Of a stretch of 64,000 bases of DNA, positions 44,159-52,624 are shown one piece after another. Numbering within the stretch: the first letter of the stretch is position 1; the number at the start of each line of letters is the position of its first letter. Under the pieces are notes generated by a model. It saw nothing but the letters and a program-made list of their open reading frames with translations, did no database searches and was not told the DNA's origin. A program made the position numbers and the translations under genes. The DNA comes from Candidatus Villigracilis affinis (GTDB lineage: Bacteria; Chloroflexota; Anaerolineae; Anaerolineales; Villigracilaceae), in assembly GCA_016718275.1 (NCBI GenBank), contig JADKEA010000010.1:1-64000 (forward strand), in the 5' to 3' direction.

Positions 44159-45643
44159 ATGAACGAAGAACTTTTCAACCGCTTTGACTCCCTCACCTTC
44201 GACGATGTCCTCATCGTCCCTGGCTACACCGAAGTCTTGCCCAACGAAACGGATGTGCGCGTCCAACTCACGCCGAACATTCAACTCAACGTCCCGATCC
44301 TCTCCGCCGCCATGGACACGGTCACCGAAGCGCGGCTGGCGATCGCCTTGGCGCGTGAAGGTGGTATGGGCATCATCCACCGCAACATGCCGCCCGAAGC
44401 CCAAGCCGCCGAAGTGGAAAAGGTCAAGCGTTCGCAGTCAGGCATGATCGTCGAACCCATCAGCCTGCAACCCGACGCGCCGCTCAGCAAAGCCGAAGAG
44501 ATCATGTCCACCTATCACATCAGCGGCGTGCCCATCACCGATGACAAAGGCAAACTCGTCGGCATCCTCACCAATCGTGACATCCGCTTTGTCGAGCCGT
44601 CCGATTACAACCTGCCCGTCAGCCAGTTCATGACCAGCGGAGAAAAACTTGTCACCGCCAAGGTGGGCATTGCTGCCAAAGACGCGCAGGACATTCTGCA
44701 AAAATATCGCATTGAAAAACTTCCGCTTGTCGATGAACATGGCATCCTCAAAGGCTTGCTCACCGTCAAGGACATTCAAAAAGCGCGCGACTATCCCAAT
44801 GCCTCCACCGACTCCAAAGGACGTCTCATCGTTGGCGCAGCTGTCGGCGTGGGCAAGGATGTCGAAACCCGCGTTGACCTCATGCTCAAAGCAGGCGTGG
44901 ACGTGGTCACCATCGACACCGCGCACGGACATTCCAAAGGTGTGCTCGAAGCCATTCGCCGCATCAAAGGCGCATGGAAAGACCTGCCCATCTTCGCGGG
45001 TAACGTGGTCACAGCCGAAGGCGTGGATGCACTCGTCGAAGCAGGAGCAGACGCAATCAAAGTCGGAGTCGGTGCGGGTTCCATCTGCACCACGCGCATC
45101 GTTTCGGGCGCAGGCATGCCGCAAGTCTCCGCCATCTTCGAATGTTCACGCGCCGCGCAAAAACATGGCGTCTCCATCATCGCCGATGGCGGCATCAAGT
45201 TCAGCGGCGACATCGTCAAAGCCATCGTCGCGGGCGGCAATGCCGTCATGCTTGGCAGTCTGCTCGCGGGGCTGGAAGAAGCGCCAGGCGAAGTGATGAT
45301 GTATGAAGGGCGCCGCTTCAAGGAATATCGCGGCATGGGCAGCCTCGGCGCGATGAAAGGCTACGGCGTTGACCGCTATGCCACGGGTCAAAGCGGCAGC
45401 GGCAAACTCGTGCCTGAAGGCATCGAAGGTCGCGTGCCATATAAGGGCGCGCTCGGCGAATATGTCTATCAACTCGTCGGCGGTCTGCGCTCGGGCATGG
45501 GCTATGCGGGCGCCGCCTCGCTCGAAGACCTGCGCACCAAGACCCGCCTCACGCGCATCACCAACGCGGGTCTCATCGAAAGCCACCCGCATGATGTTAT
45601 TATTACCAAGGAAGCCCCAAACTATCAGTTGAGCCAGCGATAG
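44159..45643 (+). CDS. guaB: IMP dehydrogenase
   Basis: 494 residues from ATG 44159 (AAGGAG 9 bases upstream; upstream in-frame codons fall in a repeat). TFDDVLIVPGYTEVLP starts the barrel, two CBS domains are inserted around residues 95-220, and the catalytic loop is GSICTTRIVSGAG with the active Cys. The flap contains GMGSLGAMKGYG. Oxidises IMP to XMP with NAD+, the entry to GMP. It follows the IMP-forming genes in the same operon. Confidence 0.96.
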   Translation: MNEELFNRFDSLTFDDVLIVPGYTEVLPNETDVRVQLTPNIQLNVPILSAAMDTVTEARLAIALAREGGMGIIHRNMPPEAQAAEVEKVKRSQSGMIVEPISLQPDAPLSKAEEIMSTYHISGVPITDDKGKLVGILTNRDIRFVEPSDYNLPVSQFMTSGEKLVTAKVGIAAKDAQDILQKYRIEKLPLVDEHGILKGLLTVKDIQKARDYPNASTDSKGRLIVGAAVGVGKDVETRVDLMLKAGVDVVTIDTAHGHSKGVLEAIRRIKGAWKDLPIFAGNVVTAEGVDALVEAGADAIKVGVGAGSICTTRIVSGAGMPQVSAIFECSRAAQKHGVSIIADGGIKFSGDIVKAIVAGGNAVMLGSLLAGLEEAPGEVMMYEGRRFKEYRGMGSLGAMKGYGVDRYATGQSGSGKLVPEGIEGRVPYKGALGEYVYQLVGGLRSGMGYAGAASLEDLRTKTRLTRITNAGLIESHPHDVIITKEAPNYQLSQR

Positions 45644-45646
45644 TTT

Positions 45647-45714
45647 CGTCATTGCGAGGAGCGCTCTTGCTCTTCGGGGGAAGAAAACCCCCCGCTTTGG
45701 GGGAAAAAAAAAAA
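45647..45714. repeat. Two short repeat-like elements filling the guaB-purB gap
   Basis: CGTCATTGCGAGGAGCG (45647-45663) resembles a palindromic repeat frequent in bacterial intergenic regions (from memory). It is followed by a C6/G5 hairpin (45688-45703) and a 12-base A run (45704-45715) that ends in the purB start codon. No Shine-Dalgarno is evident. Confidence 0.5.
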
Positions 45715-47073
45715 ATGACCCTACACCTTCTTTCTCCTTTGGATGGACGCTACGCCGATACCACTGCGCCTCTGCGGGATCACTTCTCCGAGTTTGCTTT
45801 TCTACGCGACAGAGTGCGCGTCGAACTTAACTTTTTGCCTGCTCTTTCCAAAACAGGCTTGGTGCGCCCCCTAAGCGACTCTGAGTCCGCGCACCTCGAA
45901 TCGGTTCTCGCAAATTTCTCAGACGCCGACGCAGAATTGATCCTCGAATACGAACGCAAGACTCGTCACGACGTCAAAGCCATTGAGTATTTCATCCAAA
46001 GCAAATTGCAGGGAACCTCTCTCGAAGATCTGATTCCATGGATTCACTTCGGCTTGACCTCCGAAGACACGAACAGTGTAGGTCAAGCCATTGCACTCAA
46101 AGAATCAAGAGACAAGGTCATTCTCCCCGCCATCCAATTACTAATTACCAATCTCTCTGATTTTGCTCTCAAATATAAATCCACCCCCATGCTCGCCCGC
46201 ACGCATGGACAGTTCGCCGTGCCAACCACCTTGGGCAAAGAATTCGCCGTCTACATCGCCCGCCTCAAAAAGACTCGCGACGAGATCGCATCCCACAAAT
46301 TCGAAGCCAAGTTGACGGGCGCCGTTGGCAACTTCAACGCCTTGCAAGCCGCTGTCCCCAATGTGGACTGGATTTCATTCAGCCAAGAATTCGTCTCCAG
46401 TTTTGGGCTTGAACCAAACCTGCTCACCACCCAAATCCTCCCCTACGATAATTGGGTGCGTTACTTTGATCTGATCCGCTTAACCAATTCAATCCTGATC
46501 GACTTCGCTCAAGATGTCTGGCGTTACATCAGCGACGGCTATCTCAAACAAGCCGTTGTGGCGGGCGAAGTCGGTTCGTCCACCATGCCGCAGAAGGTCA
46601 ACCCGATTGACTTTGAAAATGCCGAAGGCAATCTCGGCGTGGCGAATTCGCTCTTCGCCCACTACGCCCAAAAGTTGACCGTCTCACGTTTACAGCGCGA
46701 CCTCTCCGACTCCACCGTCCGCCGCACGTTTGGCACGGCGTTGGGTCACAGCCTGTTAGCATGGACCAACTTCCAGCGCGGTTTGAAGCGCATTGCTCCT
46801 GATGAGGAAAAACTCACAGCCGAGTTAAATGCCCATTGGGAAGTCGTCTCCGAAGGCGCACAAACCATCCTGCGCGCCGCTGGAAAATCAGATGCGTATG
46901 AATCGCTCAAAGAACAAACCCGCGGACGAGTCCTCACCGAGGCTGATTACAAAGCCTGGTGCGATTCAATTGATGTGGATGATGCCACGCGCGAAAAGTT
47001 AAAAGCACTCTCACCCGAAACCTATATCGGATTGGCAGTTGAATTGACTAACCTAATTGTGGGCGGGCAGTAA
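45715..47073 (+). CDS. purB: Adenylosuccinate lyase
   Basis: 452 residues. LLSPLDGRYADTTAPLRDHF is the start typical of E. coli-type PurB, and SSTMPQKVNPIDFENAEGN is the fumarase/aspartase superfamily signature with catalytic Ser. Works twice: SAICAR to AICAR and adenylosuccinate to AMP. The ATG follows directly a poly(A) tract and the usual ribosome site is missing, so translation may be weak. The last 21 bases overlap the convergent fumarylacetoacetase gene. Confidence 0.93.
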   Translation: MTLHLLSPLDGRYADTTAPLRDHFSEFAFLRDRVRVELNFLPALSKTGLVRPLSDSESAHLESVLANFSDADAELILEYERKTRHDVKAIEYFIQSKLQGTSLEDLIPWIHFGLTSEDTNSVGQAIALKESRDKVILPAIQLLITNLSDFALKYKSTPMLARTHGQFAVPTTLGKEFAVYIARLKKTRDEIASHKFEAKLTGAVGNFNALQAAVPNVDWISFSQEFVSSFGLEPNLLTTQILPYDNWVRYFDLIRLTNSILIDFAQDVWRYISDGYLKQAVVAGEVGSSTMPQKVNPIDFENAEGNLGVANSLFAHYAQKLTVSRLQRDLSDSTVRRTFGTALGHSLLAWTNFQRGLKRIAPDEEKLTAELNAHWEVVSEGAQTILRAAGKSDAYESLKEQTRGRVLTEADYKAWCDSIDVDDATREKLKALSPETYIGLAVELTNLIVGGQ

Positions 47074-48300
47074 TTTGCCTGTGACTTCCCCAAAGCCTAC
47101 TCGATAACCATCACCTTCGCACCAGCCTGTCAGTGCAAGGGTATCACCATCTTCGAGATAGGTGCGTTTTTCGCCGCTCGGCATGGTAAGCGGATTTGTG
47201 CCACGCCATGTAAGTTCCATAAGGCTCCCGTATGAATCAGGGGTGGGTCCACTGATCGTGCCTGAACCGAGCAGATCACCGGGTCGCATATTGCAACCGT
47301 TGACTGTGTGATGGGTAAGCTGTTGGCGCATCGTCCAGTACATGTGGCGGAAGTTGGAGCGTGCAATGGTGGCGGGTGATTTCATTTGCTCAGTTTGTAG
47401 CATTACTTCCAGTTTGATGTCGTAAGAGGCGGGGCCGTTGCTTTGCAAGTAGGGAAGTGGAGTTGGGTCTTGGCTGGGGTTTTCGCAACGGAAAGGTTCG
47501 AGTGCTTCAAGCGTGACGACCCACGGTGAAATAGATGTGGCGAGGTTTTTTGAAAGGAAAGGGCCGAGTGGCTGATATTCCCATTTTTGAATGTCGCGCG
47601 CACTCCAGTCGTTGATGAGTACAAGACCGAAGATGTGTTCTTCGGTCTTTTCAATGGGGATGGGGGAGCCAAGTGGATTACCAGGGCCGACGAAGAATCC
47701 CATTTCGAGTTCGAAGTCCATATTGCGACTTGGACCGAAAGCGGGTTTGTCTGCGCCTTCGGCGATGGTTTGCCCATTGGGTCGGCGTATTTCTGTGCCG
47801 CTAATGACGACCGAGCTTGCCCGTCCGTGATATGCGATGGGGATGTGTACCCAATTCGGCATGAGCGGATTTTCCTTGCTGCGGATCATGGATCCAATAT
47901 TGGTGGCGTGTTCTTTCGAGGAATAAAAATCTGTGTAATCGCCGATAGTAGCTGGGAGGTGCATGGTCACCGCGCTCATCCGGTGCAGGGTTTGCTTTCT
48001 TAGTTCTGCATTGTCGCGCAGAATGGGATTGTCAGCGGAAAGAAGGCTTTGCAAAGTGATGCGTGTCTCATGCCATACTTCACGGCCCAGGGCCATGAAG
48101 GAATTGAGGTTGGGGTGATTGAATATATGTTTGGTTTTGAGATGTCCCGCCTGTTCGAGCACAGCCAGATCAAGGACAAATTCTCCGATCGCAACGCCGA
48201 CTCGTGGATGCTGGTCTTCTGGTGTGCTGAAAACGCCATATGGCAGGTTTTGAATGGGAAAATGGGACTCGGGGGAGACAGGGACGAACGATCTCAGCAT
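47053..48300 (-). CDS. fahA: Fumarylacetoacetase
   Basis: 415 residues. N-terminal SH3-like region (FPIQNLPYGVFSTPEDQHPRVG) and the FAH catalytic domain (DYTDFYSSKEHATNIG, NWVHIPIAYHGRASS, NDWSARDIQKWEYQPLGPFL, GDLLGSGTISGP). Splits fumarylacetoacetate to fumarate and acetoacetate, the last step of tyrosine degradation. Other homogentisate-pathway genes are not in the window. An unknown gene precedes it by 47 bases on the same strand. Confidence 0.92.
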   Translation of the reverse strand: MLRSFVPVSPESHFPIQNLPYGVFSTPEDQHPRVGVAIGEFVLDLAVLEQAGHLKTKHIFNHPNLNSFMALGREVWHETRITLQSLLSADNPILRDNAELRKQTLHRMSAVTMHLPATIGDYTDFYSSKEHATNIGSMIRSKENPLMPNWVHIPIAYHGRASSVVISGTEIRRPNGQTIAEGADKPAFGPSRNMDFELEMGFFVGPGNPLGSPIPIEKTEEHIFGLVLINDWSARDIQKWEYQPLGPFLSKNLATSISPWVVTLEALEPFRCENPSQDPTPLPYLQSNGPASYDIKLEVMLQTEQMKSPATIARSNFRHMYWTMRQQLTHHTVNGCNMRPGDLLGSGTISGPTPDSYGSLMELTWRGTNPLTMPSGEKRTYLEDGDTLALTGWCEGDGYRVGFGEVTGKLLPAHN

Positions 48301-48347
48301 TAAGAGGTTTCCTTTTTGAAATTATAGTAACGGCTTTAATTGTTAGT

Positions 48348-49292
48348 TTATAGCCAGCCCAGTTTTTGCATGTCTTCGCGAGGCTCATCGAAACTGCAGC
48401 TGCCGTAGGCGATGAATTGCGATTTTCGAGCGTCGGCGATCTCTTCGGCAGTGGCGGAAAGATTTTTCCAGGCGAAATGTGATTCATTAAAATCGAAATG
48501 ACGCGGGTCTTCTTCGTTCAATATTTCGATGGTCTGTTCCAGGGATAGATTATGCGCGCGCGCGAGGATGGCTGCACCGAAGACATTGATGAATCCGTGC
48601 ATTTTTGTCTGCACACTCTCGTTGTAGTGGCGAATGGGATGGTGAAGCCCAGCGGTTGCCTTGAATGGGACTCGATGATCCCGACACAGGAGCAGGGCAA
48701 AGGCGATCTGCTCCACGGCAGGGAAAGCGTGCGCAACGACGCCGCCGCAGCGAAGTTTGAATCCGCTGCGGCGGCTGTTTTGTTCGTTTTGTTGGGAAAG
48801 AGTGGCTACGGTCGCAGCCATGTTTTCGCGCCAGGCATCTTCGAGTGGAATCTCATAGAAGGTGGTCAATTTGTGTTGATTTGTAATTTGCTGGCTGGTT
48901 TGATTCAGCAGGTTGAATAACTTTGTTGGAAAGCTTAGAATGTCTGATGGGAGGCGTACTTCGAAAATATCGGCGGTTGCTGGCTGGGTTTGGCGAAATG
49001 CCTGTATATCCGCCAGATCAACTTCCAGATTGCGCATGAATTCGTCTGCATCTTTTCCACTGCGCCCGAGGACTGAAAAGCGCCATGCGGCCGAGAGAAT
49101 TGGCAGCTTGGATAAATCCACAGCGGGGATGATGAATCGGCCCAGCATCCAACTGTCAGCGGAGGGAAGATACGCGCCATATTCATCCAATGCCGAAGTA
49201 AGGTCAAGGCTGGCAGGTGGGAAGAGGCCGGCATAATCGATTAAGCCGTCCATAAATGCCTGAAAGGGTTGACCTGGAGTGGATGATTTCAT
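48348..49292 (-). CDS. Conserved-looking protein of unknown function paired with fumarylacetoacetase
   Basis: 314 residues, no family recognised. No signal peptide or membrane segment. Strand-helix alternation and the segments GFKLRCGG, PFKATAGLHHPIRH and HGFINVFGAAILA suggest a TIM-barrel-like fold with possible functional His pair (HHP). It is upstream of fahA on the same strand with a 47-base gap, so it may act in tyrosine or aromatic degradation (guilt by association only). No strong ribosome site is seen before the ATG. Confidence 0.65.
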   Translation of the reverse strand: MKSSTPGQPFQAFMDGLIDYAGLFPPASLDLTSALDEYGAYLPSADSWMLGRFIIPAVDLSKLPILSAAWRFSVLGRSGKDADEFMRNLEVDLADIQAFRQTQPATADIFEVRLPSDILSFPTKLFNLLNQTSQQITNQHKLTTFYEIPLEDAWRENMAATVATLSQQNEQNSRRSGFKLRCGGVVAHAFPAVEQIAFALLLCRDHRVPFKATAGLHHPIRHYNESVQTKMHGFINVFGAAILARAHNLSLEQTIEILNEEDPRHFDFNESHFAWKNLSATAEEIADARKSQFIAYGSCSFDEPREDMQKLGWL

Positions 49293-49331
49293 GTTGTGGA
49301 TATTTTAACGCTTATCCTATTGATCTGAAAT

Positions 49332-49784
49332 CTATGGATTTGGATATGCGGGATTGGTGGGTTTGAGTGTGGGACGCACCGGAGGCTCGGGCAGGAAGGA
49401 TGGCGTGGGGATGATGCTCAGGTCGATTCCGCTGGCATCAACCCAGGCGAGATACAACCAGCCGATCTTTTCATCGGGCGCTTTGACGTAGAACCAGTCT
49501 TTGTATTTGCTTAGCACTTCCATCTTTGTGCCGCGGATGTATGCGTCCGAAATGGTCGGATAATCCACATCGGGGCCAGACCTGAGATAGGCGAAATCGA
49601 TATTAATAGTGATGAAAAGCGGCGACGGGGTGGATGTAGGGCTTGGTATGACAGTTGGAGTTTCAGATGGAACTGGGCTGGCCTGAACAACAGGCGGTTG
49701 AGTTGCTGTGGCGGTTGGGGTGCAGGCGGTGATAAATAGGATCAAAGCGGATAAAACGATAAAAGAATAGGCAGGGCGTTTCAT
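49332..49784 (-). CDS. SH3-domain lipoprotein
   Basis: 150 residues from ATG 49784 (GGAG 6 bases upstream; a longer form from 49838 is less likely). Signal peptide with lipobox LFITAC, a Pro/Thr/Ser-rich spacer of about 35 residues, then a bacterial SH3 domain (INIDFAYLRSGPDVDYPTI to GWLYLAWVD) and a Pro-rich end. Such proteins bind peptidoglycan or partners on the outer face. It belongs to the same architecture as the lipoprotein at 61198. Confidence 0.75.
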   Translation of the reverse strand: MKRPAYSFIVLSALILFITACTPTATATQPPVVQASPVPSETPTVIPSPTSTPSPLFITINIDFAYLRSGPDVDYPTISDAYIRGTKMEVLSKYKDWFYVKAPDEKIGWLYLAWVDASGIDLSIIPTPSFLPEPPVRPTLKPTNPAYPNP

Positions 49785-49892
49785 TGGAATCTCCTTTTGT
49801 TTTTTTGTAAGCATAAGGTTTAATTCCAAGGTCTGCAATGAAACATAAGTAATGGGGTAGGACAGGTGGTAATTTGGGGAGATGCCGAAGGA

Positions 49893-50513
49893 TTAGGTGC
49901 CGCGATAATCGATTGTGTAGGACGGGATGGTGATACCCGAGATGGAAACGCTGAGCGGGCGGGATTTGATGCCTGCCTCTGGCGAAATTCGCTCCATGGC
50001 TTTTTGGGTGACCAGGATCTCGCCAGCGGCGGCGGTATCTTCGCCGAGTTTGCAGGCGCGATTTACCGCATCTCCAAAGCAATCCTTGCTGCTAACGATT
50101 AGCACCTTCCCATAATCGATTCCACAGGCGATGTGGACATCGAAATCATTGGGTGTGAGCAGGTTCGATGTGTCGAAGGCGTGTTGCAGGGAAATCGCCG
50201 CCTGAACGGCAGGCAGTGCATCAGGGAAGACGGCGAAGCAATTGTCCGCTTCATACTTGAGCATCTTTCCATTGAAGGAGGTGATGATGGGCTCCGAAAC
50301 CAACTGCATCCGCCGCACCATCGAGAGATAATGAATGATGCCATACTTGCGTGTCAGCAGCGAAAAGCCAGACATATCGAGCACAAAAATTGCCTGTTCG
50401 GTGCCGTATTCCTTCCATAGCTCGGCTTCGATGGCTTCCCGATTGGCGTTGCTGACTTCCTGTGAGTATTTCAAAAGCAGGTTTTGAAATTTGGATGGTA
50501 ATTTTCGGTTCAT
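49893..50513 (-). CDS. Class III nucleotidyl cyclase domain protein
   Basis: 206 residues from ATG 50513. A short helical lead is followed by a class III cyclase homology domain (about 45-195): metal-binding Asp in FVLDMSGFS, second Asp in KYEADNCFAVFP, and NRACKLGEDTAAGEILVT near the C-terminus. The sequence is divergent, so activity as adenylate or guanylate cyclase is not assured. No sensor or membrane domain. A Crp-family regulator is encoded 6 kb away, which would be a possible cAMP reader (inference). Confidence 0.7.
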   Translation of the reverse strand: MNRKLPSKFQNLLLKYSQEVSNANREAIEAELWKEYGTEQAIFVLDMSGFSLLTRKYGIIHYLSMVRRMQLVSEPIITSFNGKMLKYEADNCFAVFPDALPAVQAAISLQHAFDTSNLLTPNDFDVHIACGIDYGKVLIVSSKDCFGDAVNRACKLGEDTAAAGEILVTQKAMERISPEAGIKSRPLSVSISGITIPSYTIDYRGT

Positions 50514-50563
50514 GATAAATAGAATACAACCAATGGTTTGTTTTCGCAAGTAAATTTCATGAC

Positions 50564-50594
50564 AATGCCCTCCCAAAACTGGGAGGGCATTTTT
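50564..50594. terminator. Terminator-like hairpin after rtcB
   Basis: Arms 50564-50574 and 50581-50591 pair perfectly over 11 bases, with T5 on the plus side. It sits immediately past the rtcB stop on the minus strand, where the run of U is weaker. Confidence 0.6.
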
Positions 50595-52016
50595 CTAAAT
50601 ATCTCCAGGTTCATCGGCCATGCGGACGATTCTGGGTGAAAACTTTCCGACGATCTCCACAAGGTCGCTTTGTGCGGCGATGACATCCTCGATCTGTTTA
50701 TACGCCTGCGGGGATTCATCGAGGCCGCCGCCGAGGAGGGTGACTCCACGTTCTTTGAGATAGTCATCCCGAGCGGATCTGCTGATCGAATCGATGGCGA
50801 CTCTCCGACTCATCCTCCGACCCGCTCCATGCGAGGCTGAAGAAAGAGAATTCTCCACCCCTCTGCCGCGGACTACGTACCCCGCGTCTCCCATGGAGCC
50901 TGGAATGACACCGTACACGCCTTCGCCTGCTGGCGTTGCTCCTTTGCGGTGGACGATGACCTTGCGCCCATCAGGGAGTGTTTCATGCCATGCAAAGTTG
51001 TGATGATTTTCCACCACGGCCGATTCTTTCAGCCCGATGGCGGCGGCCACACGTTTGTGAATGATGTAGTGATTGGCCGATGCGAATCTTCCTGCAAGTT
51101 CCATCGAAAGCCAGTATTCCTGACCTTCTTCAGAATCAAGCGAGAGCCAGGCGAGATGTTTAACGCTCCTATCAAGGTCGGGATGTTTCTCCATGGCGAG
51201 TTTGCTGAAGCGGTCGGCAATTTTTGCGCCAACGCCGCGTGACCCGCTATGGGAGAGCAATGCCAGGTATTGACCAGCCTTCAACCCGAACGAATCTTCG
51301 TGCAGCCTGAAACTGCCCCATTCAACAAAGTGATTGCCCGTGCCGCTGGTGCCGAGTTGGTTCATGGCGGTGTCTTTTAGGGTCCGCAGTTGACGGGTGG
51401 CGAGCCAGGCTGAATCATCGAGCACCTCGTGCTGGGCTTTTTTTGCACCCGTCCATTTTGCGCCCATGCCGAAGGCGGTTTCATTCCACAGTGATTCTTC
51501 GAACATGCCTTTCTTTTGTCCAAGCAAGTTGGGTGAGACTTCGTAAATGGAGATGCGCATGCGGCAGGCAATGTCCACGCCCACGGCGTAGGGGATGACG
51601 ACATCTTCAGTGGCCAGCACGCCGCCGATGGGCAGGCCATAACCCACATGGGCATCAGGCATCAACGCGCCTGTGACCGTAACAGGCAGGCGCATGGCGT
51701 TATTCATTTGTTTGACCGCTTCGTCGTCGATATTGTCCCGCCCCCAAATGGGGAATGGCAGCGGATTTTCCCGCAGTGCTTCTGGTTTGGGTTCGTCCTT
51801 TTGCGTGATGCGGATGCATTCGCGGGCGAGGTCTGCGGTCACGGCATCGGCGAGGAAACTGCCGGGGTTTTGCCGAACAGCTTCCAGTTGGGCGAGAACC
51901 GCGTCGCGTTCCATGCCTTGTTCCATCATTTTTGCGGCAGCGTCTTTTGCAAGCCCGATGATCCTTCCGTCGGGCCAGTTGTTGAGTTTCAGGATTTTTC
52001 CTGTAATGATGTCCAT
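50595..52016 (-). CDS. rtcB: RtcB RNA ligase
   Basis: 473 residues from ATG 52016 (GGAG 7-8 bases upstream). Motifs are VDIACRM (metal Cys), GTSGTGNHF, LLSHSGSRGVG, ENHHNFAW and SHGAGRRMSR, with the His that becomes guanylylated. It joins 2',3'-cyclic phosphate or 3'-phosphate ends to 5'-OH RNA ends using GTP and Mn2+, in tRNA splicing or RNA repair. No archease or RtcA gene is adjacent. It may be monocistronic; a repeat-like element separates it from the NTF2-like gene. Confidence 0.92.
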   Translation of the reverse strand: MDIITGKILKLNNWPDGRIIGLAKDAAAKMMEQGMERDAVLAQLEAVRQNPGSFLADAVTADLARECIRITQKDEPKPEALRENPLPFPIWGRDNIDDEAVKQMNNAMRLPVTVTGALMPDAHVGYGLPIGGVLATEDVVIPYAVGVDIACRMRISIYEVSPNLLGQKKGMFEESLWNETAFGMGAKWTGAKKAQHEVLDDSAWLATRQLRTLKDTAMNQLGTSGTGNHFVEWGSFRLHEDSFGLKAGQYLALLSHSGSRGVGAKIADRFSKLAMEKHPDLDRSVKHLAWLSLDSEEGQEYWLSMELAGRFASANHYIIHKRVAAAIGLKESAVVENHHNFAWHETLPDGRKVIVHRKGATPAGEGVYGVIPGSMGDAGYVVRGRGVENSLSSASHGAGRRMSRRVAIDSISRSARDDYLKERGVTLLGGGLDESPQAYKQIEDVIAAQSDLVEIVGKFSPRIVRMADEPGDI

Positions 52017-52034
52017 TTTAAATTCTCCGATATG

Positions 52035-52113
52035 TGTCACTTTGAGTGTAGCGAGAGGTCTTTTATTTCGCTATGGGAGACTCTTCGGTCGCTATCGTTC
52101 TCTCAGAGTGACA
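52035..52113. repeat. REP-like inverted repeat (GTCACTTTGAG type)
   Basis: TGTCACTTTGAG (52035-52046) pairs with CTCAGAGTGACA (52102-52113), one mismatch. The interior has GTAGCGAGAG and GACCGAAGAG-type segments as in widespread genomic repeats (from memory). It fills the space ahead of rtcB. Confidence 0.6.
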
Positions 52114-52120
52114 TGATTTG

Positions 52121-52549
52121 CTAGATCGGGTCGGGCGGGTCGCAGGGACCTTCGCAGACGAGGGTGGTAAATACTTCGGCTTGAAGCACCCATTGGCCGT
52201 TTTTTGTCCGCTGCCATTTGGCGGCATAGACGCCCGACGCGTGAACCAAAATTCCTTCAGCAGTGTAACTTCCTTGCCAACTGCCGATTTCCTGTGCGAT
52301 TCCCCAACTTTCGTTGGCGGTGACCTCGCGCGGGGTTCGACGATAGACGGCGGTTGGGTCGGCGTGGAAAAGCTCAGACCAACGTATGCCTTCTTCTTCC
52401 GCTCCGTGGAATTGCGCGCTGCGACCCGTGATGAGATGGTAATTCGGGGCCAACAGAGTCTTAATGATGTCTGCGTCTTTGGTTGCGATGGCGCTGTTGA
52501 AGCGTTCGCGGGCGGAGTGGATCATTTCGGTTGAAGTAGGTTGAGTCAT
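52121..52549 (-). CDS. NTF2/SnoaL-like small protein (DUF4440-like)
   Basis: 142 residues from ATG 52549. A cone-shaped NTF2-like fold is suggested by IHSARERFNSAIATKDADI, LLAPNYHLITGR, SYTAEGILVHASGVYAAKWQ and a final strand VLQAEVFTTLV. Function not inferable; relatives include steroid isomerase-like enzymes and binding proteins. It lies 75 bases after the second ABC gene and could be the third gene of that operon. Confidence 0.6.
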   Translation of the reverse strand: MTQPTSTEMIHSARERFNSAIATKDADIIKTLLAPNYHLITGRSAQFHGAEEEGIRWSELFHADPTAVYRRTPREVTANESWGIAQEIGSWQGSYTAEGILVHASGVYAAKWQRTKNGQWVLQAEVFTTLVCEGPCDPPDPI

Positions 52550-52624
52550 GATGTTTTTCCTTTTCCTTTTACGCTTCGACTTCGAGGCTGAATACACACA
52601 GCCCTTGTGCTTTACGCGAATTTT

